Numbered from the stretch's first letter, positions 36,965-46,860 are shown. The stretch: 64,000 bases of DNA from Kordiimonas sediminis (GCF_014656395.1 NZ_BNCI01000002.1:868001-932000), one strand, 5' to 3'. Notes: generated by a model from the letters alone, not told the origin. Translations and numbers: made by a program.

Positions 36965-38434
36965 ATGAAAGTCACAATTGCATCAGTGAGCATTCCAGAA
37001 TCCGGCGCAGTCGCCATCTTTGTTGCCAAGGATAATGTGTTATCTGGGGCAGGGGCCTCTCTTGATGAAACTACAAATGGTAGCTTGACCCGCGCTATGA
37101 AAAACAGCCGCTTTAATGGCGGCAAAGGTTCGTCACTTGAGATACTGGCACCTGCTGGAACTGAGCTTGATCGCATTCTACTTGTTGGCACTGGTGAACT
37201 GTCTGAACTGAAGGAAATTGATCACTTGGAACTTGGAGCGACCGTCGTTGCAAAATTAATCACAAGTGGCAGTACAGAAGTCAGCATTATCGCAGATCTC
37301 GAAGAGCTAAATGCCGCTGCAATTGCAGAGGGTGCTCTGCTGCGCTCCTACAGATTCGATAAGTACCGCACAAAAGAGCCTGAAAATAAAAAACCTAGCC
37401 TGCAGGACGTTAAAGTCGCTACAGACCAAAAAAATGCCGCTGATGATTTCAAAACTCGAGAAGCTGTAGCATCTGGTGTTTTCTTCACCCGCGACCTAAT
37501 TACCGAGCCCGCAAACATCCTCTATCCTGAAAGCTTTGCGAACCTCATCCGTGATCTCGGAGGTCTGGGCGTAGAAGTAGAAGTTCTCGGCGAAAAAGAA
37601 ATGGAAGAACTCGGCATGGGGGCGCTGTTAGGTGTCGGGCAGGGTTCTGCAAGAGAGTCACAGCTAGCAATCATGCGCTGGAATGGGGCCTCTGATCCTG
37701 ATGCACAGCCTATCGCCTTTGTCGGTAAGGGGGTTACATTTGACACCGGCGGCATATCACTAAAACCTGGGCCAGGTATGGAACAGATGAAGTGGGATAT
37801 GGGCGGTGCAGGTACAGTAGTAGGCCTTGTCAAGGCGCTCGCTTCCAGGAAAGCCAAGGTAAATGTTGTTGCCATTGTCGGACTTGTGGAAAATATGCCG
37901 TCCAGCACAGCACAAAGACCCGGTGATGTAGTTACAAGCATGTCCGGTCAAACAATCGAAGTTCTTAACACCGATGCTGAAGGACGTTTGGTGCTCGCTG
38001 ATGCGCTTTGGTACTGCCAGGACCGTTACAAGCCTAAGTTTATGATTGATCTGGCAACCCTAACCGGTGCGATGATCATTTCACTGGGCCATGAATATGC
38101 AGGGCACTTTACCGATAGCGACGAGCTTTCAAGCGCGCTTTTCTCTGCTGGTGATGCAACAGGCGACAAAACATGGCGGATGCCACTACATGCAAACTAT
38201 GACAAGCAGATCAATTGCCAGATCGCAGACATGCAAAACATTGGCGGAAAAGGTGCGGGCTCCATCACAGCTGCGCAATTCCTGAAACGTTTCACGAACG
38301 ATGTGCCTTGGGTTCATATTGACATCGCTGGTACAGTTTGGTCCGACAAAGACCTTCCGCTGAGTGAAAAAGGCGGCACCGGATATGGTGTTCGTCTTCT
38401 TGATCGCTTCGTAGCTGATAATTACGAAGAATAA
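36965..38434 (+). CDS. pepA: Leucyl aminopeptidase (M17)
   Basis: 489-residue dizinc aminopeptidase that trims N-terminal residues from peptides. An N-terminal macro-like domain (about residues 1-160) precedes the catalytic domain with GKGVTFDTGGISLKPG (metal-binding Lys/Asp) and the family signature NTDAEGRLVLADAL. Active-site Arg lies in that signature. The C-terminal motif DLPLSEKGGTGYGVRLL is typical. A TTGAGGG ribosome site precedes the ATG. It is followed 17 bases later by holC. Confidence 0.96.
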   Translation: MKVTIASVSIPESGAVAIFVAKDNVLSGAGASLDETTNGSLTRAMKNSRFNGGKGSSLEILAPAGTELDRILLVGTGELSELKEIDHLELGATVVAKLITSGSTEVSIIADLEELNAAAIAEGALLRSYRFDKYRTKEPENKKPSLQDVKVATDQKNAADDFKTREAVASGVFFTRDLITEPANILYPESFANLIRDLGGLGVEVEVLGEKEMEELGMGALLGVGQGSARESQLAIMRWNGASDPDAQPIAFVGKGVTFDTGGISLKPGPGMEQMKWDMGGAGTVVGLVKALASRKAKVNVVAIVGLVENMPSSTAQRPGDVVTSMSGQTIEVLNTDAEGRLVLADALWYCQDRYKPKFMIDLATLTGAMIISLGHEYAGHFTDSDELSSALFSAGDATGDKTWRMPLHANYDKQINCQIADMQNIGGKGAGSITAAQFLKRFTNDVPWVHIDIAGTVWSDKDLPLSEKGGTGYGVRLLDRFVADNYEE

Positions 38435-38451
38435 AGCAGGGGCTACTGAGT

Positions 38452-38901
38452 ATGGCGGACATCCGCTTTTATCATCTGCAGAAGCAGCCTTTGGAAGAAG
38501 CACTTCCCCGCCTTCTTGAACGTGTTCAAGGGGCGGGCCTGCGTGCGCTGATAAAATGTCCGGACCAGGAAACCATGGACAATCTGAACACTATATTGTG
38601 GACATACGATGCAGCCAGTTTCCTCCCACACGATACTGCAAACTGCGCTCATCCAACGGAACAGCAGTTTCTGTTAACTCTTGAAGATGGAAACGACAAT
38701 AATGCAGAGGTTCTCGTTTTAATAAATGCCGTAGGCAGTGAACACATTCCCAAATATCAGCGCTGTCTATATATGTTTGATGGTCGCAATGACAGCATTG
38801 TAGATAAAGCCCGCAGTCATTGGAAATCCTATAAAGAACTTCAAATTGACATGTCATACTGGCAACAGCGAGAGCAGGGCGGCTGGGAACAAAAGGCCTG
38901 A
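38452..38901 (+). CDS. holC: DNA polymerase III chi subunit
   Basis: 149-residue HolC, which links the clamp loader to single-strand DNA-binding protein. Typical N-terminal IRFYHLQKQPLEEALPRLLE, WTYDAASFLPHD near residue 45 and YMFDGRNDSIVDKARSHWK near residue 105 are present. The pepA-holC pair is conserved across proteobacteria and supports the call. Confidence 0.93.
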   Translation: MADIRFYHLQKQPLEEALPRLLERVQGAGLRALIKCPDQETMDNLNTILWTYDAASFLPHDTANCAHPTEQQFLLTLEDGNDNNAEVLVLINAVGSEHIPKYQRCLYMFDGRNDSIVDKARSHWKSYKELQIDMSYWQQREQGGWEQKA

Positions 38902-38928
38902 CGTATCGTTCCAAGAGACAGAAAATTC

Positions 38929-39384
38929 ATGGAAATAATTACACACCCCGTCTTGCCGTACAGGTTGAGCTATCAGCTAGAGGACTTTAACTTTGACATT
39001 ATACATGCTTTTTTGACAAACGTTTACTGGTCTAAAGGCATTCCCAAAGAAACAGTAATCAAGTCTTTTCACAACTCGATTTCAATTGTGCTCCTCACTG
39101 AAAGTAACGAAACAATCGGAGCAGCCCGTATGACAACAGACCGGGCAACCTTCGCGTATCTGGGGGATGTTTTCATCCTTGAGCAGCACAGAGGGCAAAA
39201 ACTGGCTGAATTCATGGTGGGAACACTCATGCAGCACCCGGACCTACAAGGGCTAAGACGCCTGATGCTGGCAACAAGGGATATGCAGTCTCTTTATAGA
39301 AAACTTGGTTTTAACGACCTGAAAAATCCCGATATTCTGATGGAAATAGTAGATTGGGATGTTTACCAAAAAGCTCAGAGCTAA
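38929..39384 (+). CDS. GNAT family N-acetyltransferase
   Basis: 151-residue acetyltransferase with a clear GNAT fold: strand IGAARMTTDRATFAYLGDVF, acetyl-CoA loop EQHRGQKLAEFMV (an H-R-G-Q-K variant of the Q/R-x-x-G-x-G/A motif) and C-terminal MQSLYRKLGF. The substrate cannot be told from sequence. It lies 27 bases after holC and is convergent with the ABC-F gene; the 28-base gap holds no clear terminator. Confidence 0.88.
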   Translation: MEIITHPVLPYRLSYQLEDFNFDIIHAFLTNVYWSKGIPKETVIKSFHNSISIVLLTESNETIGAARMTTDRATFAYLGDVFILEQHRGQKLAEFMVGTLMQHPDLQGLRRLMLATRDMQSLYRKLGFNDLKNPDILMEIVDWDVYQKAQS

Positions 39385-39412
39385 AGAGAAACCTGCGCAA
39401 GCCCTCAGACTC

Positions 39413-41311
39413 TTATTCTGCTGATTGCTGTATGGCTTCATCCAAAGCTGTCTCAGCGTCCAGCCAAATAGCCTCAGCTTCCTCCAGCTCGTTTTTCACT
39501 TCTGCAATAGCGGCCTGGAATTTGGCAATCTTCGCAGCGCCTTCAGAAGACATGTCTTCATAAAGCTTGGGGTTTGCCATATTTTTTTCCCCAATTGCCA
39601 GTTTCTTTGCAAGCGCCTCCACGCGGGATTCCGCATCAGAAACAGCCTTCCTAAGCGGCGCCAGCTTTGCCCGTGCTTCCGCCTGTTCTTTTCTGTTTAC
39701 TTTCTGATGGTTTACCTTTTTATCTTTGCCCTGCCTGCGTTCACCTGCACGGTCTGCCAAAAGTTTATCCCGGTAATCCTCCAGATCACCTTCAAACCTT
39801 TTCACGTCGCCTTTTTCCACAATCCATAACCTGTCAACACAGGCTTCAACCAGATGCCTGTCGTGACTGATCAAAAGGACTGCACCATCATATTCATTGA
39901 TGGCGTGAATCAGGGCTTCTCTACTATCTACATCCAGATGGTTTGTTGGCTCATCCATAATTAGCAAATGCGGATTTTCAAAAGTTGACAGCGCAAACAT
40001 TAATCTTGCTTTTTCGCCACCGGACAAACTTTCGACTGACCGATCCGCTTTGTCAGCGCCAAACCCAAAGGAACCAAGACGCGCTCTTACTTTTGCCTCA
40101 ATAGCATCAGGCATCAACTTCACCAAATGATCTAACGGTGACTGCTTAGGGGAGAGTTCATCCAACTGGTGCTGTGCAAAATATCCAACCCGGAGCACAC
40201 GAGACTTTCTTAGCTTACCTTCCATCGGTGCAAGCTTGGTTGCCAGCAACTTGGCGAATGTGGACTTACCGTTACCATTTGCCCCAAGTAGTGCAATCCG
40301 GTCATCCATATCAATTCGAAGATCAAGGTTTTTTAGAACAGGGTGCCCAACATCATACCCAACCGATACATTCTCAAGGGCAATTAAAGGGGACGAAAGT
40401 GGGTCAGGCTTTGGAAAGTTAAAAGGAATAGTCCCTTCCTCCACCATTGTCGCTATTGGCTTCATTTTTTCCAGAAGCTTGACGCGACTTTGTGCTTGTT
40501 TCGCCTTATTGGCCTTTGCACGGAATCTATCCACAAATGCCTGAATACGGCGCCGCTCACTCTCCTGACGTGTTTTCAGCGCCATCTGCCGTTCAATATT
40601 TTCACGGCGCATTTTCTCGAACGTATCATAGCCACCCGTATATAGGTTTAGTTTGCCGTTCTCTAGATGGACAATATGGCTAACCGCTTTATTCAGCAAG
40701 TCCCTGTCATGGCTCACAATCACAACAGTATAGGGGTATGTCTTGAGAAAATTCTCCAGCCACATCACCCCTTCAAGATCAAGGTAGTTTGTAGGTTCAT
40801 CAAGCAGCAGCAAATCTGGTTCATTAAACAAAACACATGCAAGCGCAACACGCATACGCCAGCCACCTGAATAACTTTGGCATGGGCGCGCCTGTGCATC
40901 TTCATCAAAACCCAAACCTGACAGAATGGTGGCAGCTCTCGCCTCGGCTGTATGGGCGCCTATGTCAGCAAGACGAGTGTGGATTTCTGAAACTCGGTGG
41001 GGATCAGTCGCTGTTTCTGCTTCTTTATTCAGCGCAGTCAGTTCTTTGTTTGATTCTAAAACCGTTGCTATCAGACTTTGCGGCCCATCTGGGGCCTCTT
41101 GACCAACGTGGCCCACGCGCGCACTTGGTCTAACTTTCACCGCACCGGATTCAGGCGCAATCTCACCAAGGATGAGCTTCAACAGTGTTGATTTCCCAAC
41201 ACCATTTCGCCCGACAAAACCAACCTTATGACCAGCCGGAATCCCAACGGTTGCGCGGTCCAGAAGAACACGGTCACCAATTCTATAAACCAAGTCTGTA
41301 ACATGTAACAT
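39413..41311 (-). CDS. ABC-F family ATPase (ribosome-associated type)
   Basis: 632 residues with two ATPase domains and no membrane segment. Domain 1 has Walker A GRNGVGKST and signature YSGGWRMRVALA with Walker B LLLLDEPTNYLD. Domain 2 has GANGNGKST, LSGGEKARLMFA and LLIMDEPTNHLD. A charged linker (about residues 230-310) and a C-terminal coiled coil follow the Uup/YheS pattern. ABC-F proteins act at the ribosome exit site rather than in transport. Which subfamily this is, and whether it affects antibiotic response, is not determined. Confidence 0.93.
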   Translation of the reverse strand: MLHVTDLVYRIGDRVLLDRATVGIPAGHKVGFVGRNGVGKSTLLKLILGEIAPESGAVKVRPSARVGHVGQEAPDGPQSLIATVLESNKELTALNKEAETATDPHRVSEIHTRLADIGAHTAEARAATILSGLGFDEDAQARPCQSYSGGWRMRVALACVLFNEPDLLLLDEPTNYLDLEGVMWLENFLKTYPYTVVIVSHDRDLLNKAVSHIVHLENGKLNLYTGGYDTFEKMRRENIERQMALKTRQESERRRIQAFVDRFRAKANKAKQAQSRVKLLEKMKPIATMVEEGTIPFNFPKPDPLSSPLIALENVSVGYDVGHPVLKNLDLRIDMDDRIALLGANGNGKSTFAKLLATKLAPMEGKLRKSRVLRVGYFAQHQLDELSPKQSPLDHLVKLMPDAIEAKVRARLGSFGFGADKADRSVESLSGGEKARLMFALSTFENPHLLIMDEPTNHLDVDSREALIHAINEYDGAVLLISHDRHLVEACVDRLWIVEKGDVKRFEGDLEDYRDKLLADRAGERRQGKDKKVNHQKVNRKEQAEARAKLAPLRKAVSDAESRVEALAKKLAIGEKNMANPKLYEDMSSEGAAKIAKFQAAIAEVKNELEEAEAIWLDAETALDEAIQQSAE

Positions 41312-41354
41312 GGCAGTCCAGTATCATAGAGGTATGCGCTCTGCAACGAAGGGC

Positions 41355-41383
41355 TTGGATTTTAGTGCTAATAAAGTTATAAG
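41355..41383 (+). promoter_or_regulatory. Promoter for ndk
   Basis: TTGGAT (41355-41360), 17 bases, TATAAG (41378-41383). Transcription would start near 41390, about 60 bases before the ndk ATG, which has an AAAGGAAAG ribosome site. Confidence 0.5.
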
Positions 41384-41449
41384 GCGCCCGAATCATTAAC
41401 CCGCCAGCTAAGTGTTAGAGGGCGACAGAATACTAAAGGAAAGTCCAAA

Positions 41450-41872
41450 ATGGCTATTCAACGTACATTTTCTATCATCAAGCCTGACGCAACTAAGCGT
41501 AACCTGACTGGCGCTATCAACGCTAAATTCGAAGAAGCTGGTCTGCGCATCGTTGCTCAGAAACGTATTCGCATGACAACTGCACAGGCAGAAACTTTCT
41601 ACGCTGTTCACTCTGAGCGTCCTTTCTTCGGTGAACTGGTTGAGTTCATGACGTCTGAGCCAGTAGTTGTTCAGGTTCTTGAAGGCGAAGACGCAATCGC
41701 GAAAAACCGCGAAGTTATGGGTGCAACTAACCCAGCAGAAGCTGCAGAAGGTACAATCCGTAAAGAGTTTGCTCTATCAATCGGTGAAAACTCTGTTCAC
41801 GGTTCTGATGCTCCTGAAACTGCAGCGATTGAAATTGCTCAGTTCTTTGCAGGCAACGAAATCGTCGGTTAA
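41450..41872 (+). CDS. ndk: Nucleoside diphosphate kinase
   Basis: 140-residue enzyme that equalises nucleoside triphosphate pools by a phospho-His intermediate. The catalytic residue is His117 in [12 protein letters not shown]. The N-terminal [14 protein letters not shown] and [14 protein letters not shown] motifs are standard. It is a single gene with its own promoter and a strong terminator. Confidence 0.98.
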   Translation: MAIQRTFSIIKPDATKRNLTGAINAKFEEAGLRIVAQKRIRMTTAQAETFYAVHSERPFFGELVEFMTSEPVVVQVLEGEDAIAKNREVMGATNPAEAAEGTIRKEFALSIGENSVHGSDAPETAAIEIAQFFAGNEIVG

Positions 41873-41892
41873 TTCTAACCGTCACCTAAAAG

Positions 41893-41923
41893 AAAAGCCC
41901 CGGAACTTTCCGGGGCTTTTTTT
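41893..41923. terminator. Strong terminator between ndk and purN
   Basis: AAAAGCCCCGGAA/TTCCGGGGCTTTT, 13 perfect pairs with a two-base loop, followed by seven T on the plus strand and a T-rich stretch on the minus strand. It should stop both convergent transcripts. Confidence 0.92.
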
Positions 41924-41940
41924 ATTGATATGCAGGGTAA

Positions 41941-42591
41941 TCAGGGGACGGGACTAATCATCCCACCCGGCGGTATATCGGCTTCCTTGATAACGACCTT
42001 GTGCCCGGAAACCCTTACTTTGCCTTCCGCGATCAATCGTACGGCTGCTGGATACATCTGATGTTCAAAGGTCAATGTTCTGGCAGCAAGGCTTTCAGGG
42101 GTATCTACGGGCAGAATTGGTATGGCTGCCTGCATTATAATGGGACCATTATCCATCTCTGGCCTGACAAAATGAATGGTGCATCCGGCAAAACGCACAC
42201 CGTCTTCAAGCGCCCTGGCATGTGTATGCAGCCCCTTATAGGCCGGCAATAAACTTGGGTGAATGTTGATCATTCTGTCACGCCATTTATTTACAAAATC
42301 AGCATTTAGAATGCGCATAAAACCAGCAAGACAAACAAGTTGTACACCATGTTCCATCAGGCATTCTTGCAGTGCCGCTTCAAACTTCTCGCGAATTTCA
42401 TACTCTGTGTGGTCAATCACCGCTACAGGGATACCGGCCTTTTTAGCGCGTTCAATGCCACCCGCATTCGGCCGATTACAAATGACAACATTGATTTCTG
42501 CGGGATAATCACCCTGTGCCGCCGCGTCAATCAACGCCTGCAAATTAGTTCCGGATCCAGAAATTAGAACACCGAGTTTCAGCTTCCGCAT
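41941..42591 (-). CDS. purN: Phosphoribosylglycinamide formyltransferase
   Basis: 216-residue enzyme of purine synthesis that formylates GAR with 10-formyl-THF. The GSGTNLQALID loop, CLAGFMRIL, the catalytic NIHPSLLPAYKG (Asn/His) and the GCTIHFV ... DNGPIIMQA motif with catalytic Asp are intact. It starts eight bases after purM, the usual purM-purN order. Confidence 0.97.
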   Translation of the reverse strand: MRKLKLGVLISGSGTNLQALIDAAAQGDYPAEINVVICNRPNAGGIERAKKAGIPVAVIDHTEYEIREKFEAALQECLMEHGVQLVCLAGFMRILNADFVNKWRDRMINIHPSLLPAYKGLHTHARALEDGVRFAGCTIHFVRPEMDNGPIIMQAAIPILPVDTPESLAARTLTFEHQMYPAAVRLIAEGKVRVSGHKVVIKEADIPPGGMISPVP

Positions 42592-42599
42592 GATTCTGC

Positions 42600-43727
42600 T
42601 TATCCTTCGATCTCAGTAACTGCAGACCATGCCTCGGAAGAGCCCCAAGAACCAGCGGGACCATGTACCAAACAGGTGGGTTTGCCATCAGCAGTCTTCA
42701 CCGAGCCGATAACACGGGCATCTTCACCTTCAGCGCGAAGAATTTCCAAGGCAGCTTCAGCATGTTCTGCGGCAACGACAACGACCATACCCATACCGCA
42801 GTTGAAAGTCCGGGCCATTTCCCTGGTGGCAATATTGCCTTCGTTCTGCAACCAACTGAATACAGGCGGCAGATCCCATGCAGATATATCGATAACCGCC
42901 TGTGTATTCAGCGGCAAAACACGCGGCATGTTTTCCAGAAAACCACCGCCTGTGATGTGTGACAGGGCTTTAACGTAGCCTGCACGGATAGCTTTCAGGC
43001 AGCTTTTGACGTAGATTTTCGTTGGTGCCAGCAGTGCTGCACCAAGCGTTTTAGTGTCATCGAAAGGCGCAGTTTCTGAGTAGCTGTAACCCTTATCCGT
43101 TACAATTCTACGAACCAGTGAATACCCATTAGAGTGAATACCGCTGGATGCCAGGCCAATCAGTACATCACCGGAAGAAACAGTGGATCCATTAATCATT
43201 GTACCGCGTTCAGCAGCACCTACGCTAAAGCCAGCCAGGTCATAATCATTGCCAGCATACATTCCGGGCATTTCTGCTGTTTCGCCACCGATCAAAACAC
43301 TGCCAGACTGTCTGCAGCCCTCAGCAATGCCAGATACAACACTTGCCATCTGGTCAACATTCAACTCGCCGGTCGCCATATAGTCTAGAAACAGCAGCGG
43401 CTCTGCGCCCTGAACGACCAAGTCGTTTACGCACATGGCAACCAAGTCTATGCCAACCGTGTCGTGCATATCTGCATCCAAAGCCACTTTTAATTTGGTG
43501 CCAACACCATCAGTAGCGGCAACCAGAATAGGGTCTTTAAATCCAGCAGCTTTCAAGTCGAACAAGCCGCCAAAGCCGCCAAGGTCTGCGTCTGAGCCAG
43601 GGCGTTTGGTACTGGCAGCCATTGGCTTAATTCGGTCAACAAGAGCTTCACCAGCATCAATATCTACGCCAGCATCTTTATATGTATAGGATTTTGAATC
43701 GGTCACGGGGATACCTGTCACAATCAT
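42600..43727 (-). CDS. purM: Phosphoribosylformylglycinamidine cyclo-ligase
   Basis: 375-residue AIR synthase. [29 protein letters not shown], the ATP-binding [24 protein letters not shown] and [12 protein letters not shown] are all typical. Two starts are possible: ATG at 43727, and GTG at 43706 (begins [12 protein letters not shown]), which has AGG about seven bases upstream and is nearer the family norm. A hairpin lies just before the ATG. It is divergent from the DUF2066 gene. Confidence 0.96.
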   Translation of the reverse strand: MIVTGIPVTDSKSYTYKDAGVDIDAGEALVDRIKPMAASTKRPGSDADLGGFGGLFDLKAAGFKDPILVAATDGVGTKLKVALDADMHDTVGIDLVAMCVNDLVVQGAEPLLFLDYMATGELNVDQMASVVSGIAEGCRQSGSVLIGGETAEMPGMYAGNDYDLAGFSVGAAERGTMINGSTVSSGDVLIGLASSGIHSNGYSLVRRIVTDKGYSYSETAPFDDTKTLGAALLAPTKIYVKSCLKAIRAGYVKALSHITGGGFLENMPRVLPLNTQAVIDISAWDLPPVFSWLQNEGNIATREMARTFNCGMGMVVVVAAEHAEAALEILRAEGEDARVIGSVKTADGKPTCLVHGPAGSWGSSEAWSAVTEIEG

Positions 43728-43737
43728 TGAAGTTCTT

Positions 43738-43758
43738 ATAGAAATGCCATATTTCTAT
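43738..43758 (-). promoter_or_regulatory. Inverted repeat in the purM leader
   Basis: ATAGAAAT/ATTTCTAT, eight perfect pairs with a five-base loop, ending ten bases before the purM ATG. It may be an RNA hairpin at the ribosome site or a DNA operator. No regulator is identified. Confidence 0.35.
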
Positions 43759-43862
43759 TTTAAACACGTCTTATGTACTAATCCATATAGGGATTGTATA
43801 AAAGAATCACTTATAAAATTTATTGGCGTTATAGTCGGGCCCTGCACATTTTGAAAGCTCTT

Positions 43863-45008
43863 ATGTTTCATTTCCTACGTTTAGACTTTTTGCGGAAACT
43901 ATCCTTTCTGGCCAGTGTACTTGCAGCTTCCCTTTTTGCCTGTGTTACTATAGCACCTATTGCACAGGCGCAGGCTGTTAACACCAGCCTCGACACCTTG
44001 TTCACCGTCAGAAACCTGCAACTGGACGAAACAGCCAGTTCGGCTTTTCAGGCGAGAAGTGCTGCCATTGAAAAAGCAGAATCAGAAGCATTTGACATAT
44101 TGCTTTCCAAGATTATCCGTCAAAGTGACAAGGACAAACTCCCCCCACTTTCTCGGCGTGAAAAACAAACGTTGATGGTTGGTATCGACTTTCTGGATGA
44201 AAAAACATCCAGTCGCAGATATCTGGCAACTGTGAATATAAGGTTCGAACCTGCTTTGGTAAGTGAACTTCTTGACACCTATAACATTCCACATATTTTG
44301 GAAGCTGGTGGTCGATTGATGATACTTCATGCCCATACCCGCGGCGTAAAAAATATCTTGTGGGAGGACGATACCACCCTTGAAAAAGCGCGAGCGGCCG
44401 TTGACTGGTCAAACCGAATCCGGCAACCCATTCTTCTTGAAAGTTCCCATAATGCTCGCATGAATTTTCCTTTCAAGGCGGTCTCTAGCATTGATCATAG
44501 AACTATCGCGTCGCGCTTACGAAACTTTAACATGCCCTCGGCTCTGCTTATCTCCAGCAGCATCACCCGCGACTATAAAAGTGTTACCTCAAGACTTACT
44601 TATAAATATGGTACGACACGGGCAGGGGGTATCACAGAAGACCATATTCAAGTACCTGGCGTAACTTTGGAAAGCGAAGAGACTGCGCTTATCAAAATGT
44701 ATAGAAATATCCTGGACGACATAGACGAACGCTGGAAAGCACAATTACTAGTCGACACAGATATCACAGGCAGCATAACACTGATTATTGCGACCCCGGC
44801 TTTGAAAGACTTCATAAACCTTACGGATAGAATTGCGGGCATATCCCTGATAACAAAACACCAAGTTGTCTCAGTGAAAGTCCCCGTCAGCATTCTGGAA
44901 ATCGAGTATAAAGGGACTGAAAGTCAATTAGAACTGGCTCTGGGCTATGCAGGACTGGAACTTGTAAATACTGTGGACGGCAAGATGCTCCAGCTAGCGA
45001 ACCAATAA
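43863..45008 (+). CDS. DUF2066 family exported protein
   Basis: About 381 residues from the ATG at 43863. The frame also opens at a TTG 23 codons earlier, but the ATG directly begins a signal peptide (FLRKLSFLASVLAASLFA, cleavage likely after AQAQA). The mature part starts LDTLFTVRNLQLDETASSAF, a DUF2066 hallmark. The family has no known function. Its fixed position before an AI-2E-type permease, hdaA and ppk in alphaproteobacteria suggests a periplasmic role tied to a neighbour, but nothing in the sequence proves it. Confidence 0.85.
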   Translation: MFHFLRLDFLRKLSFLASVLAASLFACVTIAPIAQAQAVNTSLDTLFTVRNLQLDETASSAFQARSAAIEKAESEAFDILLSKIIRQSDKDKLPPLSRREKQTLMVGIDFLDEKTSSRRYLATVNIRFEPALVSELLDTYNIPHILEAGGRLMILHAHTRGVKNILWEDDTTLEKARAAVDWSNRIRQPILLESSHNARMNFPFKAVSSIDHRTIASRLRNFNMPSALLISSSITRDYKSVTSRLTYKYGTTRAGGITEDHIQVPGVTLESEETALIKMYRNILDDIDERWKAQLLVDTDITGSITLIIATPALKDFINLTDRIAGISLITKHQVVSVKVPVSILEIEYKGTESQLELALGYAGLELVNTVDGKMLQLANQ

Positions 45009-45044
45009 ATTTATTTAATATTAGGCAATGGGGGATTACCTAAG

Positions 45045-46208
45045 ATGACGGCAACACCATTCTGGACAGCACCTCGAATATGGACAGCAGTTATATTGAC
45101 TGCAACTGCATTATTCTTTTATTTAACCAAAGGGATACTGCTTCCCTTTCTCGCAGGTTTGGCCGTAGCCTATTTTCTTGATCCTGTTGCTGACAAGCTC
45201 GAAGAAAAAGGCGTTTCAAGATCAATTGCAACCGTTCTCGTTCTGCTGTTTTTCTTCCTGATTATCGTTGGTGTATTTCTGGCCATGTGGCCTATAATCC
45301 AATCACAGATCGCAGGTGCAATCATCGCTATTCCTAAAGCACTGGCTGCCATACGGCCGTGGTTTACAGAAACAGCAACTGCATTTGCGGAACGTTTTAA
45401 CCTGACGTTGGAAACGGATATTGACCAAATACTGTCCCAGTATTCCGGCACTCTGCTTGACCGGGCCAAGGACGCAACCGGGAGCATACTGCGCGGCGGT
45501 CTTGCCTTCTTCAGTCTTTTGTCGCTTCTCATTATCTCGCCTGTCGTTGCCTTTTATATGTTGCGTGATTGGGACTTGATGGTAGCCAAGGCCAATAGTT
45601 GGCTACCCCCAAAGAATGCAGGCATTATCCGGGAACAACTCAAATTGGTGGACGAGGTTCTTGCCGGTTTCGTTCGCGGCCAGGTTCTGGTTAGCCTTGC
45701 TATGGGTACACTCTATGCCATTGGCTGGTCACTGGTCGGTCTAGATTTCGGTTTGCTACTTGGCGTTCTAGCCGGTGTATTAGCCTTTGTTCCTTTTGTA
45801 GGATCGCTGTTCGCGGTGTTCATTGCCCTCTTAATTGGCTTGGGACAGTGGGGGGCAGACCCGCTTCAACTGGGACTTGTTCTTGGGGTTTTTGGTATTG
45901 TTCAGGTTATTGAAAGTGCCTTTTTGACACCCAAGTTTGTTGGTGAACGTATCGGCCTGCATCCAGTATGGGTTTTATTTTCCGTGTTTGCAGGCGGAGA
46001 GCTAATGGGCTTTGTTGGTGTTCTTTTGGCTCTGCCCGCGGCGGCTGCTATTGCAGTTCTTGTCAGGTTTGTTATAGACCGCTATCTGGAACATCACGAA
46101 ATTGGTAACTTTGGCCTTCCGGCCGCAGACAGTATAGAAGGCACAGAGAAAAATAATGCAGAACATGCCGCCGAAAATCAGCCAGCTTCCCCTGAAGCTA
46201 ATTCATAG
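45045..46208 (+). CDS. AI-2E family transporter (PerM-type membrane protein)
   Basis: 387 residues with about seven or eight membrane helices: two N-terminal (TAVILTATALFFYLT, FLAGLAVAYFLDP), one after VSRSIATVLVLLFFF, and a C-terminal set with the family loop GFVRGQVLVSLAMGTLYAIG and GVLAFVPFVGSLFAV. A soluble loop spans about residues 85-155. Members have been linked to AI-2 export or Na+/H+ exchange, but most are uncharacterised. The last 53 bases overlap hdaA in another frame, so the two are tightly coupled. Confidence 0.9.
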   Translation: MTATPFWTAPRIWTAVILTATALFFYLTKGILLPFLAGLAVAYFLDPVADKLEEKGVSRSIATVLVLLFFFLIIVGVFLAMWPIIQSQIAGAIIAIPKALAAIRPWFTETATAFAERFNLTLETDIDQILSQYSGTLLDRAKDATGSILRGGLAFFSLLSLLIISPVVAFYMLRDWDLMVAKANSWLPPKNAGIIREQLKLVDEVLAGFVRGQVLVSLAMGTLYAIGWSLVGLDFGLLLGVLAGVLAFVPFVGSLFAVFIALLIGLGQWGADPLQLGLVLGVFGIVQVIESAFLTPKFVGERIGLHPVWVLFSVFAGGELMGFVGVLLALPAAAAIAVLVRFVIDRYLEHHEIGNFGLPAADSIEGTEKNNAEHAAENQPASPEANS

Positions 46209-46860
46209 CGAAAGCTATGACCTCGCTGACTTTTTCATTGCAGACTGCAACCGTATGGCTGTCGAAAATATAATGGCATGGCCGAACTGGCCAAGCCATG
46301 CTGCTGCGCTTGTTGGCCCAGCCGCCAGTGGTAAGAGCCACCTGGCTGCTGTTTGGCTAAGCCGGACAGGTGGCAAGGTTATTCAGATGGGCAACGATAT
46401 TTCGCAAATATCAAAAGAGGAATGCATCCTTCTTGATTTATCGCCCTTTCAACAGGAACAAAAACCATTAGATGAGACATGGTTATTCCATCTTTTCAAC
46501 TGGGTTAAGGAGACAGGTGGCTTTCTTCTTATCCTGAGCCGCTATCCCATGAATCATCTTACCATATCCTTACCAGATTTGTCGTCCAGACTGGCGACTG
46601 TATCCACCTACACAATGGACGAACCAGATGATGGTACACTGACTGCTGTTCTGTTTAAAATGTTTTCAGACAAGCAGTTACAGGTTGATCTTCCAGTTAT
46701 TAACTATATCCTATCTAGGACAGAACGTTCTTTTCAGGCACTGAAAGAAATGGTAGCTGCGCTTGACCAGATTGCCCTGGCGAAAAAGCAAAAAATAAGC
46801 ATACCTTTAGTTCGCGAATATATTGCCTCACCGGCGTATTCTGCCAGTCAGGACGTATAA
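46156..46860 (+). CDS. hdaA: DnaA regulatory inactivator HdaA (Hda family)
   Basis: 234-residue DnaA-like AAA+ protein without the DNA-binding domain. Walker A is GPAASGKSHLA (Lys60) and the Walker B region is CILLDL. Lid and sensor motifs lie around LSSRLA and LSRTERSFQALKEMVAALD. In Caulobacter HdaA, with the sliding clamp, promotes ATP hydrolysis on DnaA and prevents over-initiation. The clamp-binding motif should be in the first 15 residues; ISQLPLKL resembles a QL-x-LPL-type site. The start lies inside the upstream permease gene (53-base overlap); a second ATG three codons on is possible. Confidence 0.88.
   Translation: MQNMPPKISQLPLKLIHSESYDLADFFIADCNRMAVENIMAWPNWPSHAAALVGPAASGKSHLAAVWLSRTGGKVIQMGNDISQISKEECILLDLSPFQQEQKPLDETWLFHLFNWVKETGGFLLILSRYPMNHLTISLPDLSSRLATVSTYTMDEPDDGTLTAVLFKMFSDKQLQVDLPVINYILSRTERSFQALKEMVAALDQIALAKKQKISIPLVREYIASPAYSASQDV

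Noticed and set aside
39385-39412. Terminator between the GNAT and ABC-F genes
   Set aside because: The 28-base gap shows no stem with a T-run.
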